The position numbers and the translations under genes are program-made. A stretch of 64,000 nucleotides of DNA from Pseudoneurospora amorphoporcata (Eukaryota; Ascomycota; Sordariomycetes; Sordariales; Sordariaceae). The stretch is from positions 186,001-250,000 of the forward strand of contig MU859069.1 in the NCBI GenBank assembly GCA_033297205.1, read 5' to 3'. The notes beneath the pieces are model-generated. The model saw only the letters and a list, made by a program, of their open reading frames with translations, made no database searches and was not told where the DNA came from. Each line of letters starts with the position of its first letter. Within the stretch, counting starts at the first letter, position 1. Of this stretch, positions 32,343 to 45,303 are shown piece after piece.

Positions 32343-34988
32343 ATGGCGACATTCCAATCCATGGGCAACGACGTCAAACTATCTTTCGCAAAGGTACGTG
32401 GGCTTTCCTCACTTGATCCCAGTGTTGCGCCCCAAAGGCTGTGTCTGACTTGTGCTCTCCAGGTTGCAGCTGCGTCGGCATCCAAAGACTCAGCTACCAT
32501 GGCAACTGCTACGAAAGCAAACGCACCGGTGACCACCCGAGATAAGGTTGCGGTCCCGATCATGGTGGTCCCCACCGCTACTGCGCCAGCGGCCGCGATA
32601 TCTGGCTCTGCCTCAATCTCGATACAGAGTGATGTACACCCGTCCCAGTCCGCGCAAGAGACTAGCGATGAGGTTAAAGCTTCCCAGGACAATATCGTCG
32701 AAGGGCTCAGAGATTTGAAGCTCGAGACCAAGACATCAGATGTCTCTATCGGTGTTCCATTGGTCAGCTCTATATCGACGCCCAGCAAGGTGGTCATCAG
32801 CCAGACAGCCTTGGACGATAATTCGAGAGCCGACTCTAGCTCCGAGCTCGGCACCAAACCACCAAGCTTGGATGGCAAGAGCATCACTTCTGGGACCACC
32901 TTTAACGCATTGGACGAGAAGGAGTCGTTGCGTCCAGACGACAGTGCCAGCATGAAGGCTGCCACCGAGGACGACGACGCCTTCTCCATCCGTGGATCCT
33001 ACTTCAACGGCTCACGAATGGGCTCCGAGGTTGCGGCTCGTATCCACCGCATCCAAATCGGAGATATGCCCCCACGGACCATCATCACGCAAGCTATGAC
33101 CGGCGGCCAGGGTCAACTGGGCCTTGCTACGCCTCAGAGTGGCATATCCGACAAGCAGCCAGCGGCGGAGACTGAACTGCCACTGGCAACCGGCCCCGGC
33201 GCCCCTGATGGCTTGACGGCAAATGGTGGATTCCTAAGTCAGCATCCGGATGAGAAGCTCTTGGAGGCCATGCGATCAGAGAAAGATCGGTTCAGCCTCT
33301 TGAAGATGGAACAGCAAGTCATTGAGTTTGTGGAAAATTCAAAGTACGTTGCTTAATCGTCACATTATTTCATGTCTCTTGATGCTAACGTACTGTCTTT
33401 CTAGGGAACCATTCATGGATTTCCCACCAAACAATACGTTTTGGAGAATGTTGACACACAAGCTTGCTGACTACTACCATATGACACATTCATATGAGGC
33501 GGTCTCGGGCGCAGTTCGTATCTACAGAACTCCTTTCTGCAGAATTCCTCCACCACTATCCACAATTGCGCCGTCGACTTCTAACACCAGCTCTCCGGCC
33601 CCTGCTGTGATACCAAGGAAGATTATGCGACGTGGCGAGGACGGTGAATTTGCCCCTTCTAGCGCAAATCCGTCAAAGCCGACCTCAGAAGCTGGCAGTG
33701 ACCCCAAAGATAAGCCTGCGAATAGCAAGGAGAGAATGACTAGGGAAGAGCGGGAAGAGGCGTATAACCGGGCAAGGCAGCGGATCTTCGGAAACATGAA
33801 GGAATCTGATTCTTCGGGCCAGGGTATGTCTTGTGGATCACCCCTAGATACAAGGAATAAGACTAACGCAGTGTAGACGGTGAAGCCTCTAATGGTATTT
33901 CTCGGGCGAGCTCGGTATCCGCCAAGGACAAGCCCAATGGCAAGAAGAAGGCCAACAAGCAGCGCCGCGATGATTCGGAAAGCTTCGACTCGCGGTCTCA
34001 ATACGTTGTTTATTATGGAGGCCAGCAGTCAACATGGGGACCGGCACCTCAGGCGTACCCCATCAACAACGTCCCATATAATGCCCAATATCAAGCACCA
34101 TACCCAACCGCGGTCCCAACGTATGCGCCCAACCAGGCGTATCCGCAAAATCAAGCGTATGCGCAGAATCAAGCATATCCGCAAATGGTTCCAAGCAACG
34201 GGTTTGGTCCTCAATATGGCGCAATGGCAAACGTAAGTCATCTTCAAACTCGGCGTCAAGATCCACCCCTTCTAACTCACCATCAGTATCCTATTCCCTC
34301 CGTCCCACAGCCTGCAGTACCAGTGCAACAGCAACAACGTTACCAACCTGCTCCTAACCCCCAAGTTGCTCCGCCATATACTCCTCCCATGGCCAGTGTA
34401 TCGCAGCCGGCATGGGGGCCGCCACAGCAAGGCTTCAACCAGCCCGGGCCCGGCTATTCATCTCGATCAAGTCCCTCCCCAGGAGGCATTCCGTATGCAT
34501 ACGGACAACTCCCAGTAAATGCCAACCCCCATGACCCGAAAAGCCAACACCCAATTCCCGGCAGCTACAACCGTCAGGCGCTCAACCCCAAGACGCAGTC
34601 ATTTTTGCCCGGAAACGCCATGTCCATGATGCAACCGCCGCCGGGTCCGTATGCCAGCTCGAACCATAGCAGCCCTCAGTTCTTGCCGGCTCACATAAAC
34701 TACGGTGGTTACCAACAACCTATGCCACCACCGCCGCAGCCGGGCTATGGCGGTCCTGGCCCGATGGGCTATGCCATGTCGCGACAAGGGTCGAACAACT
34801 CGATGGGCCCGTATCACCATGTACCGCCCCAGCATCATGCCATGCCCCCTAACGCATCTCCCCACATCGCCCACGGCAAGGTTGCAGGCGGTCCGCCACC
34901 ACCTACCGGACCATCGGGACCGCAAGGCTATAGCCATCTCCCAACATATGGTAACCCTGCCTCATTGCCACAGAAACCTCCTATGTAG
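32343..34988 (+). CDS. R3H and SUZ domain RNA-binding protein
   Basis: Five exons join in phase: 32343-32393, 32463-33343, 33405-33823, 33877-34232 and 34287-34988, giving 802 residues. The N-terminal 280 residues are Ser/Thr/Ala-rich and disordered. The R3H domain (about 290-360) includes LKMEQQVIEFVENSKEPFMD and FWRMLTHKLADYYHM, whose R-x3-H motif is RMLTH. A SUZ motif follows (about 410-450), with KERMTREEREEAYNRARQRI. The C-terminal half is Pro/Gln/Tyr-rich, including imperfect repeats of NQAYPQ, and resembles low-complexity tails that drive RNP granules. R3H-SUZ proteins (animal R3HDM/Encore, yeast Rbs1 types) bind single-stranded RNA. The role in this organism is inferred to be mRNA regulation. 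Confidence 0.92.
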
Positions 34989-35959
34989 GGTCAGCGGAAG
35001 AGACCATGACCAATGGGGCAATTACTGTATGGGGCATGAACGAACAAGAGGAGAATGGAACAGTGACAAAGGAAACGCGAGCGAGGGAACATTGTACAGC
35101 TTGTAGCTGTTCGCTAACGGTTGTGGACATGGAAACCTCTCCTAATGTTACTGTGCATAAGACAGGAAGGGGGCAAAGAGATGGAAGGTTGTTTAGTTTT
35201 AGTCTAGGAGTCGGAGGAAGGGAAAAAATAGGGGCACTATCGCTCAGGAACGGCAGGCAGGCAGCATAGCGCAAGACTCAGACAAATCCACTCACAGTCG
35301 GTTCTCACTCGGTCAATCTAGGTTCGACAAACGGTGAATGATCGAACAGGATTAATGCCATTATCAACCACATTTGTCATGCATCACACGAGGCAACTCG
35401 GGAAAAGACAAAGGCATCAAGTAAATTGTTGTTCTAAACAGAAAATTCCCAAATCAATTCATCATGCTGCTGACTTCACTGAGTAAGAAGGCTCTAGTAG
35501 TAGTATTCCTATGAACGCCAATAATTGTTTGAGACCCGACCAAAGACGTCCCACACCTCCTTCCTTTTTTACCCGCTCCCTCTTTCGCTCTCCTCCTCTC
35601 TCCTCTGCAAGATTGATAACCGACGACGACCGAGAATCGCACGCGCGCGCTCTTTACGCTGTAGCGAAACAGCAGGGTATAGGCAGCAGACAGACATCCG
35701 CACAGGTCGAGCAATAATAGAATAGGGAAGCCCGCTTCTTCTGAAAACTCCATAAACGGGCTTTTGTGTGTTGGCTGACCTGAAACAAACGCGCGCAACG
35801 CAAAAGGGACTCATGAAAAAGAAACTGGATCCTTTTTGTGTGTGAACCTTTTCTTTTCCCCTGCCTGGCTGTGTAGTGGCCTCTCATTAAAAAAGTGGAA
35901 TGAGTTTCATTTTCAAAACTCTTGTTTCCTTTTCCTTGTCCATTCTTCCACCTCCTTCT
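34989..35959. other. Convergent intergenic region
   Basis: 3' regions of the R3H-SUZ gene and eIF3f. No gene seen. Confidence 0.45.
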
Positions 35960-37301
35960 TTACTCGGCAGCCTCCCTGGGTTCCCTGGGCTCCCTCTGCT
36001 CACGGCCACCGCGGCCACCAGCACCACCACCGCGACCGCCACGCTTGCCGCCCTGGCCCCTTTGGCCACGCTGGCCGTCGGTCTTCTTGTCGCCCTCGGC
36101 GCCCTCGCCCTCCTTCTTCTCACCGGCCTCCTTGCCCTCGTCGAGCTTAGCAGTGGCCAGGCGCTGGGACAGCTCGATCTGGGTGCGGATAGTGTTGGCG
36201 AGGTACGAGACCATGAGGACGTCCTGGATGTGGTTGTTGAAGTCGTTCTCAATAGCCAGGTTGGACACCTTGGGGGCCAGCGAAAGGGCGTTCATGAGGT
36301 ACTGGCCGAGCGCATGGTTGCCGTCGCGCTCCTCGTCGAGAACCTCACCAACGAAGCCGGAGACGCGCTCGAGCAGGTCCGAGACGGTCTCGAGCGCCTG
36401 GGAGAGGTTCTCAATATCGGAGACGACGGGGGCGGAGCGCGACTCGGCGTCGGCAGCGGCGGCGACGGAGCCAAGGGCGCCGCGCTCAGCATCGGTGAAG
36501 AGGAGCTTGTGCGGCACCTCGATGAAGAGGCACGACTCGGCGGCGCGCTCCGGGCTGACGGCCACGGGAGCGGAGATGTATGTCTTGGTCTCGATGGGCG
36601 CGCCGGCCTCGGTGCCGATGGTCAGGTGGACGGCCGGGTGGGGGAAGGTGCCGGTCTCGGGAGAGGCGAAGAAATTCTGGATCAGGGCGCTGAAGCTGTT
36701 GAGCGCGTGCGAGGTGGTGTACCAACCCAAAAGGGTCTCGCGGGGGTTGGCCTTGAGGGTCAGGGCCAGCATGTTCTTCTGGTACTCGACGTCCACCTCG
36801 ACCTGGTCCTCGTTCTCGGTGTGGGGGATGGCGAAAGTGGAGCGCACTTCGACCTCGCTGCCGTCCTCGCTGCGGACACCCACGAGGGCACCAATCACCC
36901 GTGTCGATTGGGTGTCGCGATCGTCACGTCTGACGGCATGGTCGATGATGGAGAAGACAGCCTAGTTGGTGAGGAAAGCGAAGGGCTACATGTCAGCTAT
37001 GTGTTATACATGATCTTGGGTCATGATGGTCATGGTAGTGGTGGTGGTGGTGGTGGTGGCCGGGTAGTAGAGAGGTACTAGGTAGGTAGGCTTGACATGC
37101 GCAAAGGGACATCAAGGTAGGGGACTAGGTAGATTAGGAGTGGAGGGGCAGATTATAGACTGTAGTATAGAAATGGGTGCTCTGTTGACGTACCTGAGGC
37201 TGGATGTTCACGGTAAGCGGGGCATTGCTAACACCGAAGCCAAGCACGTTGGGCGCAAGGGGGCGCGACAGATGGACGAAAGACTCCTGATCGACAGCCA
37301 T
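35960..37301 (-). CDS. eif3f: Eukaryotic translation initiation factor 3 subunit F
   Basis: eIF3f is an MPN-domain subunit of the eIF3 complex, which recruits the 40S subunit and mRNA. Exon 1 (37301-37194) encodes MAVDQESFVHLSRPLAPNVL and VSNAPLTVNIQPQ. Exon 2 (36961-35960) starts AVFSIIDHAVRR, and the join is phase 0, giving 369 residues. The MPN domain spans about 27-165, with RVIGALVGVR, EYQKNMLALTLKANP and LLGWYTTSHALNSFSALIQN. The catalytic JAMM histidines are not conserved, as is usual for eIF3f. The C-terminus is an RGG/Arg-Gly-rich tail. The intron is 232 nt, long for this window, and carries a GGT/TGG trinucleotide run near 37035-37060. Confidence 0.96.
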
Positions 37302-38047
37302 TTTGACGACGGGCTGGGGCTGTAGTTGAGTGTGAGGTGGTGGAGGGGTGTGGTGGTGGTTGACAGAGGAAGCAGGAGTTCGATCGAGGAGGAGGGGAGG
37401 AGCCGTCGAGGTTGAGATTATGGGGCTCTTTGAAAATGTAGACAGCAGACGCTGCTTTCGGGTTCGGGGTGAGAGAGAGGCTAGCGGTTGGCCGGTGGGG
37501 TGGGCTTTGGCATGCACAGGCTGAGTGGAAGTCACTTTGCACTTTTTTTTTACTGGGGGGTCAATGTCAATGGCAGGGCGGGCAGGGCAGTCGAGTCGGG
37601 TCACTGTTCGCAGTCACGATCGATTCAACACTTTCTTTGATGCCGCCTTCTCGCCCTGCCTCCATCCAGCTTTCACAAAATATGGGGACCAGCAGGCGGG
37701 ACCTCTGCTCGAATTTTTGGTTTTGCAGCGCAATGCGGGACCTTTGGGTTGTGCGCGCTAAGATAAGATAAGCAAGTCCCCATTCTTGGCGTTCAGCTTG
37801 ACTTCGGATTGTTCTTCCTCGCAAGGGTCAAGGGGGGTGGCGTTACAAGGCTGCTCATTGCCAAGCCTTTCTGAAAAGATTCCATTGGACTTTTGGACTT
37901 TTTTCTCCTTGGCTCGTTGACAAGGCTGAATACAATTTCCGTATCGCTTTTCGACCTCCATTGAAGTCCATTTCACTTTCATAATTACGGATTTTCATCT
38001 CACCAACCTCAAAATTTCAATTTTGAGAAAATCTTTACCGCACCAAA
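37302..38047. promoter_or_regulatory. Bidirectional promoter region, eIF3f / UTP25
   Basis: A 746-bp spacer between two divergent housekeeping genes. No TATA box seen. Confidence 0.45.
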
Positions 38048-40430
38048 ATGGCATTCAGAGGTCGCGGCGGTGACCGTGGAGGAGGCCGTGGAAGAGGTGG
38101 TGGCGGAGGCTTCAGAGGCAGAGGTGGTTCCAGAGGAGGAGGCTCCAGAGGAGGCGATAGAGGAGGCTCGAGAGGCCGCGGCAGGGGAGGTGATAGAGGA
38201 GCTTCGAGGGGCCGTGGTAGGGGAAGTTCAAGAGGTGGTGCCAGAGGAGGTTTCGGCCCTCGCCCATCCAAGTTCAACGACGCACGACTTGCCGACAAGG
38301 ACGAAGAGTAAGGAAAATTCAAGACTCGGGGGAAAAAAAAGGGAAAATTATGCTAACTGAAATAGGGGTCCTGAGGAGGAGGATGTTTCTGAAGATGAGT
38401 TTAATGTTTCCGAGGAGGAGATTGAGGAGTCAGAAGAGGAGGATGAGGAGGAGGAGGCTCAATCTGGTCAACCATACATGAGTCTCCTGAAGAGCTTCCA
38501 GAGTGCAACCAAGTCGAAGAAGAGAAAGTTGGATCACACAGAGGAGGAAGGGCCGAACAAAGCTACCAAGACGGAAGATGATGGCAACAGCGACGACGAA
38601 GACGACGAAAAGGTGAAGGAGGACGTGGATGCGGTTGATGAGCCAGAGGAAGATCCCCAGGATGCACCATTAGAGGACTTGTTCGACGAAGATGACGACC
38701 TCGACAACTCGGACCCATTCGAAACTCACTTTGCTGCGCCAGACGAGGCGACATTCCAGGCGAGGATAAAGGCTATTCAGGCGAACAAGTGGAGGACAGA
38801 CAGGATAGCGCAAAACTCCAACAGGGTATACTACAACACCACCGAGACAGGCGACTCAACTGAGCGGAAACTTCCTCATTCCATTTCGGGAGTTGCCGAC
38901 CTCAAGCTCAAGAAGAAACTGGCCGAGTCGATGGCTAAGCACACCGAATTCGACGATGCTGAGAAGGCAGTAGCACCCCTCCTCTTCAACTATCAAGATA
39001 TGCTTTACTGCAACCGGACAGTGGCATCGTCTGAGAGCATAAGGCGGATGGCGTGTCTTCATGCGCTTAACCACGTTTTCAAGTAAGTCTGGCGGGAACA
39101 TGAAACTTAAAAACTGTGAGCTGACTTGATACCCAGGACTCGTGATCGTGTGATCAAGAACAACACCAAGCTTCAAAGAGACGACACCCTTGAGCTCAGA
39201 GACCAGGGCTTTACCCGCCCCAAGGTCTTGATGCTTCTCCCTACTCGCCAGTCATGCGTCAAGATGGTCGAAATGATCTGCGAGGTCGCCGCTCCCGAGC
39301 AGCAAGAACACCGCAAGCGTTTCGATGACGGCTACGTCGACAAGTCCACCAAGTTCTCCGACGACAAGCCTGAAGACTTCCGCGACCTCTTCTCCGGCAG
39401 CGACGACGACATGTTCCGCCTGGGCATGAAGTTCACCCGCAAGACCATCAAGTACTTCTCGCAATTCTACAACTCGGACATCATCTTCGCCTCGCCTCTC
39501 GGTCTGCGCATGGCCATCGGGTCCGAGGAAGAGAAGAAGAAGCTCGACTACGACTTCCTCTCGTCCATCGAGCTCGTCGTCGTCGACCAAGCCGACGCCC
39601 TGCTCATGCAGAACTGGGAGCACGTCGAGTTCATCTTCGAGCACCTCAACCTCCAGCCCCGCGACGCCCACGGCTGCGACTTCTCGCGCGTGCGGCCCTG
39701 GTACCTCGACGACCAAGCCAAGTACTTCCGGCAGACGGTCATCTTCAGCGCCTTCAACACGCCCGAGCTCGCCGAGCTGCAGCGTCTGCACTGCCACAAC
39801 TGGGCCGGCAAGGCCCGGCTTCAGCCCGAGTACCCGGGCGTGATCCAGTACCTAGGCGTCAAGACGCGGCAGACCTTCAGCCGGTTCGACGCGGCCTCCA
39901 TCGCCGCCGACCCGGACGCCCGCTTCGCCTACTTCACCAAGGCCATCGTCCCCACGCTGGTGAAACGGGCCAAGGACGCGGCGGGCACGCTCATCTTCAT
40001 CCCGTCGTACCTCGACTTTGTGCGCGTGCGCAACTACTTTGCCAACAACCCGGACGTGGCGAGCGTGACCTTTGGCAACATCTCCGAGTACGCCGACACG
40101 CCCGAGGCGTCGCGCGCGCGCTCGCATTTCCTTACCGGCCGCCACCGCGTGCTGCTCTATACGGAGCGCGCGCACCATTTCAGGCGGTACGCCATCAAGG
40201 GCGTCAAGCGCGTCATCTTTTACGGGTTGCCGGATAACCCCATCTTCTACAGGGAGATTGCGGGCGGGTATCTGCAGAAGAGCGAGCAAAGCCTGATGCT
40301 GGAGCACGGGCTGGGCACCGTCAAGGTCATGTTTAGCAAATATGATATCATGAAGCTGGAGAGGATCGTGGGCACCAAGAGGGCCGGGAAGATGATTACG
40401 GAGCAGGGTGATACTTTTGACTTTGTGTAA
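38048..40430 (+). CDS. utp25: UTP25, U3 snoRNA-associated SSU processome protein
   Basis: Exons 38048-38307, 38366-39082 and 39137-40430 encode 756 residues. UTP25 (digestive organ expansion factor family) is a DEAD-like but catalytically inactive processome protein needed for 18S rRNA formation in the nucleolus. Residues 1 to about 80 are an unusually clean RGG domain. An acidic Glu/Asp/Ser stretch (about 85-180) follows. The conserved body starts with DPFETHFA and includes RPKVLMLLPTRQSC, KYFSQFYNSDIIFASPLGLR, LVVVDQADALLMQNWEHV, RQTVIFSAF, TLIFIPSYLDFVRVRNYF and GVKRVIFYGLPDNPIFYREI. Both introns have GTAAG donors, and the first has a GCTAAC branch. The third exon is markedly GC-rich with C/G in third positions, suggesting strong codon bias. 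Confidence 0.96.
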
Positions 40431-41126
40431 ACACAAAACTAAAAGGGACAGTCAGTTGGTTAGTTGTATAGTATGATATGCGTAGGGTATGGTAAGGATA
40501 AAGAAAAGAAGGGCGTCGGGTAATAAAAATGTCACAAAGAGACTCAGTAACTAGGTAAACTGGGTTTATTTGCATGGGTTGTTGAAAAGGTTTGCTGCAT
40601 AGTTAGGTGGAATGAAGATAGAATACCTACCTACCAGAACTACTGTATATAGTGAGCAATAACACTTCAATGAGAGTCAGCGGTTCATGAAGGGGAGTTG
40701 TATGATATGCCAGTTGCCCCCGGTTCTATTTTTGTGTAAGCCAACTTGAAGTGTATTCCAAACCCTTGTAATATTACACTCTTTTTTGCTTTGTTGTCTC
40801 CTGATATTTGTACACTTTGATTTCCCCCCATTTTCCTACTGAATCAGCAGCGAGAGGATGGTCTGGTTTAGTGTGCAGGCTGGCTAGTAAAAGCTCCTTC
40901 ACACATATAACGTCTTTCCCAGACCACCAAGAGAGCGGAAGATCAAGCCCCTTCTCTTTCCACAAGACCTCGAAGATGCAGGTGGCAGGCAGTGAAGCCT
41001 TTTCCAGCTATTCACGCACACCTGCCTCTCTCTCTCCCGAGGGCGAAACCAAGCTCTCCATCATCCATCCCCCTTCCTTCTTCTTCCAGCCCGTTTCAAC
41101 CATGCAACCCAACCTGGCGACCGTGT
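40431..41126. other. Convergent intergenic region
   Basis: 3' regions of UTP25 and the bL17m gene. No gene recognised. Confidence 0.45.
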
Positions 41127-41779
41127 TTAACGATCAAGCTTCTTCCACTCCTTAGGATTTATCGCGCCGGCCGTGAACTTCATATCCCTGAGCTTGGCGA
41201 CCATATCCTCGAACGCGCGCATGCCGTCCTTGCGGAAGCGCGTGACCTTTTCCATGTTCTTCCGGGTGAGCTCGGTGCTCTCCGTCTTTTGCTCGCGGTC
41301 GCGCGCAACGGTCGCCGCCGTCATGGCAAAGCGCATGTCCTTGGGCCCGTCGACGAGCTCGAGGATGGCCGAGGGCGCTTGCGAGTATGTGTCCTTGGGC
41401 TCGGTGCGCAGGACGCGGGTGTAGCCTCCTGGCCGGTTGGCATAGCGTTCGCGGATCTCGCCGAAGAGTTTGGGGAGGAGCTGGTCGGGGGTCTGTAGCA
41501 AAGGGTTAAGGGTTAGTAGGTGCTACAACCCCGACCATTAGGGAGAATATGGATGCAGCATACAAAGAGGATACCCTGGGCACTGCGCCGGGCTGTCTCG
41601 GTGTCGCGCTTGGAGAGGGTGATGAGCTTCTCGGCCAGACGCTGGGCCTCCTTGGCCTTGGGATAGGTGGTGTGGATGGTCTCGTTCTTGATGAGCGAGG
41701 TGACCAAGTTGCGCAGCAGAGCCTGGCGATGCGCCGAGCTACGGCTCAAGTGCCTGTACTTGACGTGGGCGCCGGCCAT
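41127..41779 (-). CDS. mrpl8: Mitochondrial ribosomal protein bL17m (MRPL8)
   Basis: Exon 1 (41779-41564) and exon 2 (41492-41127) join at phase 0 across a 71-nt intron to give 193 residues. The bL17 core is clear: KYRHLSRSSAHRQALLRNLV, SLIKNETIHTTYPKAKEAQR, AEKLITLSKRDTE, then RYANRPGGYTRVLRTEP and DAPSAILELVD-like SAILELVDGPKD. The C-terminal extension rich in Lys/Arg/Met is typical of mitochondrial forms. It is a large-subunit mitoribosome protein near the peptide exit tunnel. No long presequence is visible, as in yeast MrpL8. Divergent from mic12. Confidence 0.95.
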
Positions 41780-42559
41780 TGTGTCTGTGTTGTTTTGGTG
41801 GAGGAACTCGTCCCTTGGTATGACCTGGAAGTAGTGTAAGTCCCGGCGGGTTGGCCCTTGGTCCGGGGAAAGCGCAGGCGCAGGACGGGGAGGTCGTGTA
41901 GAGGCGTCGGTGGAGTGGAGGTCCTGGTGGGCGGACGGGTCGGGTCGTCGTACAATCGGTCGGTCGGTCGGTCGGTCGGTGCGGCTGCCGGAAGACGGAG
42001 AAAGAGGATCTCGAATCGTCAAAAGTTCAAGATTCGGGCTCGGCGCGGGCAGCGGCACCCACTCAATTGGCAGGGTTCCTGGACAGTGGACTGGAACCCC
42101 AAGGCGACGACGGGCGGAGCTTTTGCGGTGCGGGACCCGAAATTTTCTCGGCCCTGGGCCTGTGCTTTTGGGGTCCTTGTCCGCCCGCTACCGCGAATTC
42201 TACCGCGGGTCTACCGCCGTAAGGTTCGCTAGGGGCCCGCCTAAAAGTGCTGGATCAACAGCGCCAAGGAGATCCACAGCACCTCCAGCTGCTCCGGATC
42301 CCGCAACCGGACAGTGGCACCACGCCTTTAGGTTCTTTCGTCCCAATTCCCAACTACGTCACCCCTTCTTCCCAATTTCCTTATCTCTCACGTTCTTTTC
42401 AACTCTCAATCAGCCACCCCTTCGTGCGGTCGAGTCAAGACCGTTGGGTCTGTCTCTGTCTCTGTCTCTATTGCGACACTACCTAGATTCTAGAGTACAT
42501 CTCACCAATTCCCTACCAGAGCTCAAACCCACCGTCGTCACCCCACGTCAGTCGCAACA
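41780..42559. promoter_or_regulatory. Bidirectional promoter region, bL17m / mic12
   Basis: A 780-bp spacer between two mitochondrial genes read divergently, so they could share control. It contains the CGGT microsatellite and a CT-rich stretch near 42340-42480. Confidence 0.4.
41956..41980. repeat. CGGT tetranucleotide microsatellite
   Basis: About six uninterrupted copies of CGGT. Confidence 0.9.
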
Positions 42560-43558
42560 ATGGGTTTCGTAGCCGGCCTCGTATGTTATCCTGTCCCCAT
42601 CTATTCTATACATAAAGTACACAACCACAGCTAACCAACTCCCGAGCAGACCGGCGGCGCAACCCTCACCCTCGGCCTCACCTATCTCGCCATTGCCGCC
42701 CACGAGCGCAACCGCACGCACCAATCCGACCTCCTGCGCGCGCAAACCCGCTTCGTCAACACCCTCGCCCGCGACACCCTCCCCACCAACCTGCGCACGC
42801 GCTACCCCGTCAACGATGAGGACCTAGCCTATTTCCCTCCGCCTCGCTCCGAGCTCGTCGAGCGCGAGCGCCACCGCTTTGTCGAGTCCGCCAAGGACAA
42901 GTGGAACAACGAGATCGAGAACGCGGTGCGGTGGGCGCAGACGACGGACTGGTCGTCCATCCGCGAGAGTGCCGAGGACGCTGTTGCTGGTCTGTTTGGC
43001 TTTACCATTGACCGTAGCGGGTATGCGGCCGAAAAGGCGAAGGAGGCGGCTAGGATCGCGGCGGAACGGATGAGGTATGCGGCGGAGGAGGGCAAGGAGA
43101 CGGGCAAGGTTATGGCTAGGGAGGCGCATGTCAGGTCGGAGGAGATGAGGAGGCGGGCAGCCGAGACGGCGAGGTTGTGGAGCCGGGAAGCCAAGGAGGG
43201 AATTCATGCGGCCGAGGGCGTGGCGCATAGGATTGCTGATGAGGTGAGGCACGACGCTGAGGCGGTCAGGGGCGCGGTGAATACTGTGGTCGACAAGGCG
43301 GTCGAGAAGGGCCGCCATGGCATCGAAAAGGTTGAGGAGACGGTGGGCTTAGGCAAGGCGGCGGTTCATCTCGCCGAGGAGAAATTCGAGGCTGCTGCGG
43401 ACCGGAAACTGTTGCAAGTGTCGGATGTCGACAAGGCGTTGCAGGAGAGGTATACCAAGAGCCAGGATGTCATGAAGAAGAGCGTGCAGGAGGTGCTGGC
43501 GGAGAGATACATCCCCATGGACAAGAGGGACAATACCAGGTTACGCAGTCTTATTTAG
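42560..43558 (+). CDS. mic12: MICOS complex subunit Mic12 (AIM5 family)
   Basis: A seven-codon first exon (42560-42580, MGFVAGL) is joined across a 69-nt intron to 42650-43558, giving 309 residues. The N-terminal helix TGGATLTLGLTYLAIAAHER is the single inner-membrane anchor of fungal Mic12/Aim5, followed by the conserved AKDKWNNEIENAVRWAQTTD and SSIRESAEDAVAGLFGF. Residues about 160-260 are a long Ala/Glu/Arg-rich amphipathic helical region with apolipoprotein-like 11-residue periodicity, making the protein much longer than the yeast form. It acts at mitochondrial cristae junctions. The short first exon is easily missed by gene callers. Confidence 0.88.
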
Positions 43559-45303
43559 GGGCTGGGCGTTGGGATACGATGTGGAATCATCAGTACATAG
43601 ACAAAAGAGGCAGCAGTTATGGAAGGGTTCTGAAGGGCGACGAGAGAATTGCCATTCCACCTATCACCGGCACGGGGACCTATGATATACATGCACTCTC
43701 TGCTCAGCTCTTAGAAGCATTTTGGCCCGAGGACCAAACCACGAGGTCACAAAATGATGTATGGTGATCAACCCACCATGGTCCCCGAGTCCTCACTACT
43801 TTGTCAGAAGGGTCCTCGGCCATCGTCCATCAACTTAGTAACAACCCCGAAACGATCAGTCAAGATTCCCCCTCACTGCACGTAATAACTCATTCTACCA
43901 TATTTCTCCACGTTCAGACGAAAAATCAAATCAGCATGCAGCAAAAGAAGGAGCAAAAAAGAAAACATACAACACCAAGTTATTCACCGGTCGTCACCGA
44001 ACCGACTACTAGCCTGGCGGTCACTGGCTTATCTAGGGGAGAGCGGACGAGATCCCGAGTTTTTGGCCCAGTGCCCATGGTCGTATGTCATTAGCCAACA
44101 TAAGTCCAAGTTTCTTTGCTGTGTGAACACGGCAGGAATTAGTTTCCTTTATAAATGCTAGGTGTCAATTGTCGGGGAGTTTAGAAGGATCATGATCGTC
44201 GATTGGAGTCGGGGGGCCGAATAGGATTGTAGCACTACACACAGCTCGAGTATAGCTTTGCCATTACTGAAGACATGGCGATGTAACTCAGGTGCTTTAA
44301 ATACTAAAAAATAAAAAAATAAAAAAAGAGGGAAGGTTGTATTCGGATGAAGAAGCGTATGTAAAAGTGTGATGAAAGTGGTTGTGTTGTATACCCATGT
44401 TCTGGAGAAGATTGAACAAGGACGGCTTTGCAATTAGCTTGAACCAGGAGGTAAACAAAAAACGACACGTAAGGTAAGGTCAACTTCGCTATCGTTAGTT
44501 TTCTAATGTTCAAACAGTTGACCAACATTAAATTCGTGCTCGAAAGACATTCTCCATATGCTACGACGTCTTCGGTAAGTAATAAACAGCCAAAAGAAGG
44601 CGAACGGAAACTGAATGAAACCAAACACTGCGAGGACCAAGTAAGAAGAACGCAGGTAGAAGCGGAAGTCAATAAACTTATATTACACTATACGCCTTGC
44701 ATACGAACTAGTAAGTAAGATCCGAGGTGGTGGTCCGGCAATTGGTTGAGTGGGTCATTTATCCTTCTCAACCCAGCCGCGTCTTATCGTTGCAAAGTCG
44801 GTATCGAAAAAACACCAAGACCAGTGTGGTCTAGTTCTAGATGCTGGCTCCTAAGAAATGATTGATGCGGTCCTCGGCAAGACACTTGGCTGATGGCATG
44901 TACTCTGTTGGCGTTGAACTGGGGTTCCATATTTTATGGTCACTCACTCCCGACCCGTCAAAAAGACATATGAAACCCATCGTGTATTGCCGTCACACAC
45001 GCTTCGCACCACTCCATACAATGTAAATGGGCCTAGTTGGGTAACTGAATTGATTCACAATCCAGCCACCCACGGATGTCCGTTCACCGCCCGGTCGTTC
45101 TCACTAGCGTATCTGGGGATTCATATCCAGGACTATATGTCGCCGAATTGGTCCAATAGCATACTCCCCTAACCCATCAACGCATGCCTAAGAGCTCCTC
45201 GCAACCCGGCGGATATCACTTGTCCCGAGCTCTGGATTCAACTGGAAGGGTGGACACCAGAGGACGTCGTACAGGCGGGACGACGCCCTCTTTTCCCATC
45301 AAG
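43559..45303. other. Long intergenic region
   Basis: Spacer of 1.7 kb with only short unsupported frames. An AAATAAAAAAATAAAA-type stretch lies at 44306-44328. Confidence 0.4.

Noticed and set aside
35900..37081. Long plus-strand open frames of 347 and 393 codons.
   Set aside because: They are shadows of the GC-biased eIF3f gene on the minus strand, which has clear conserved motifs.
39252..40436. Minus-strand open frames over the third exon of UTP25.
   Set aside because: They are antisense shadows caused by strong third-position G/C bias of UTP25.
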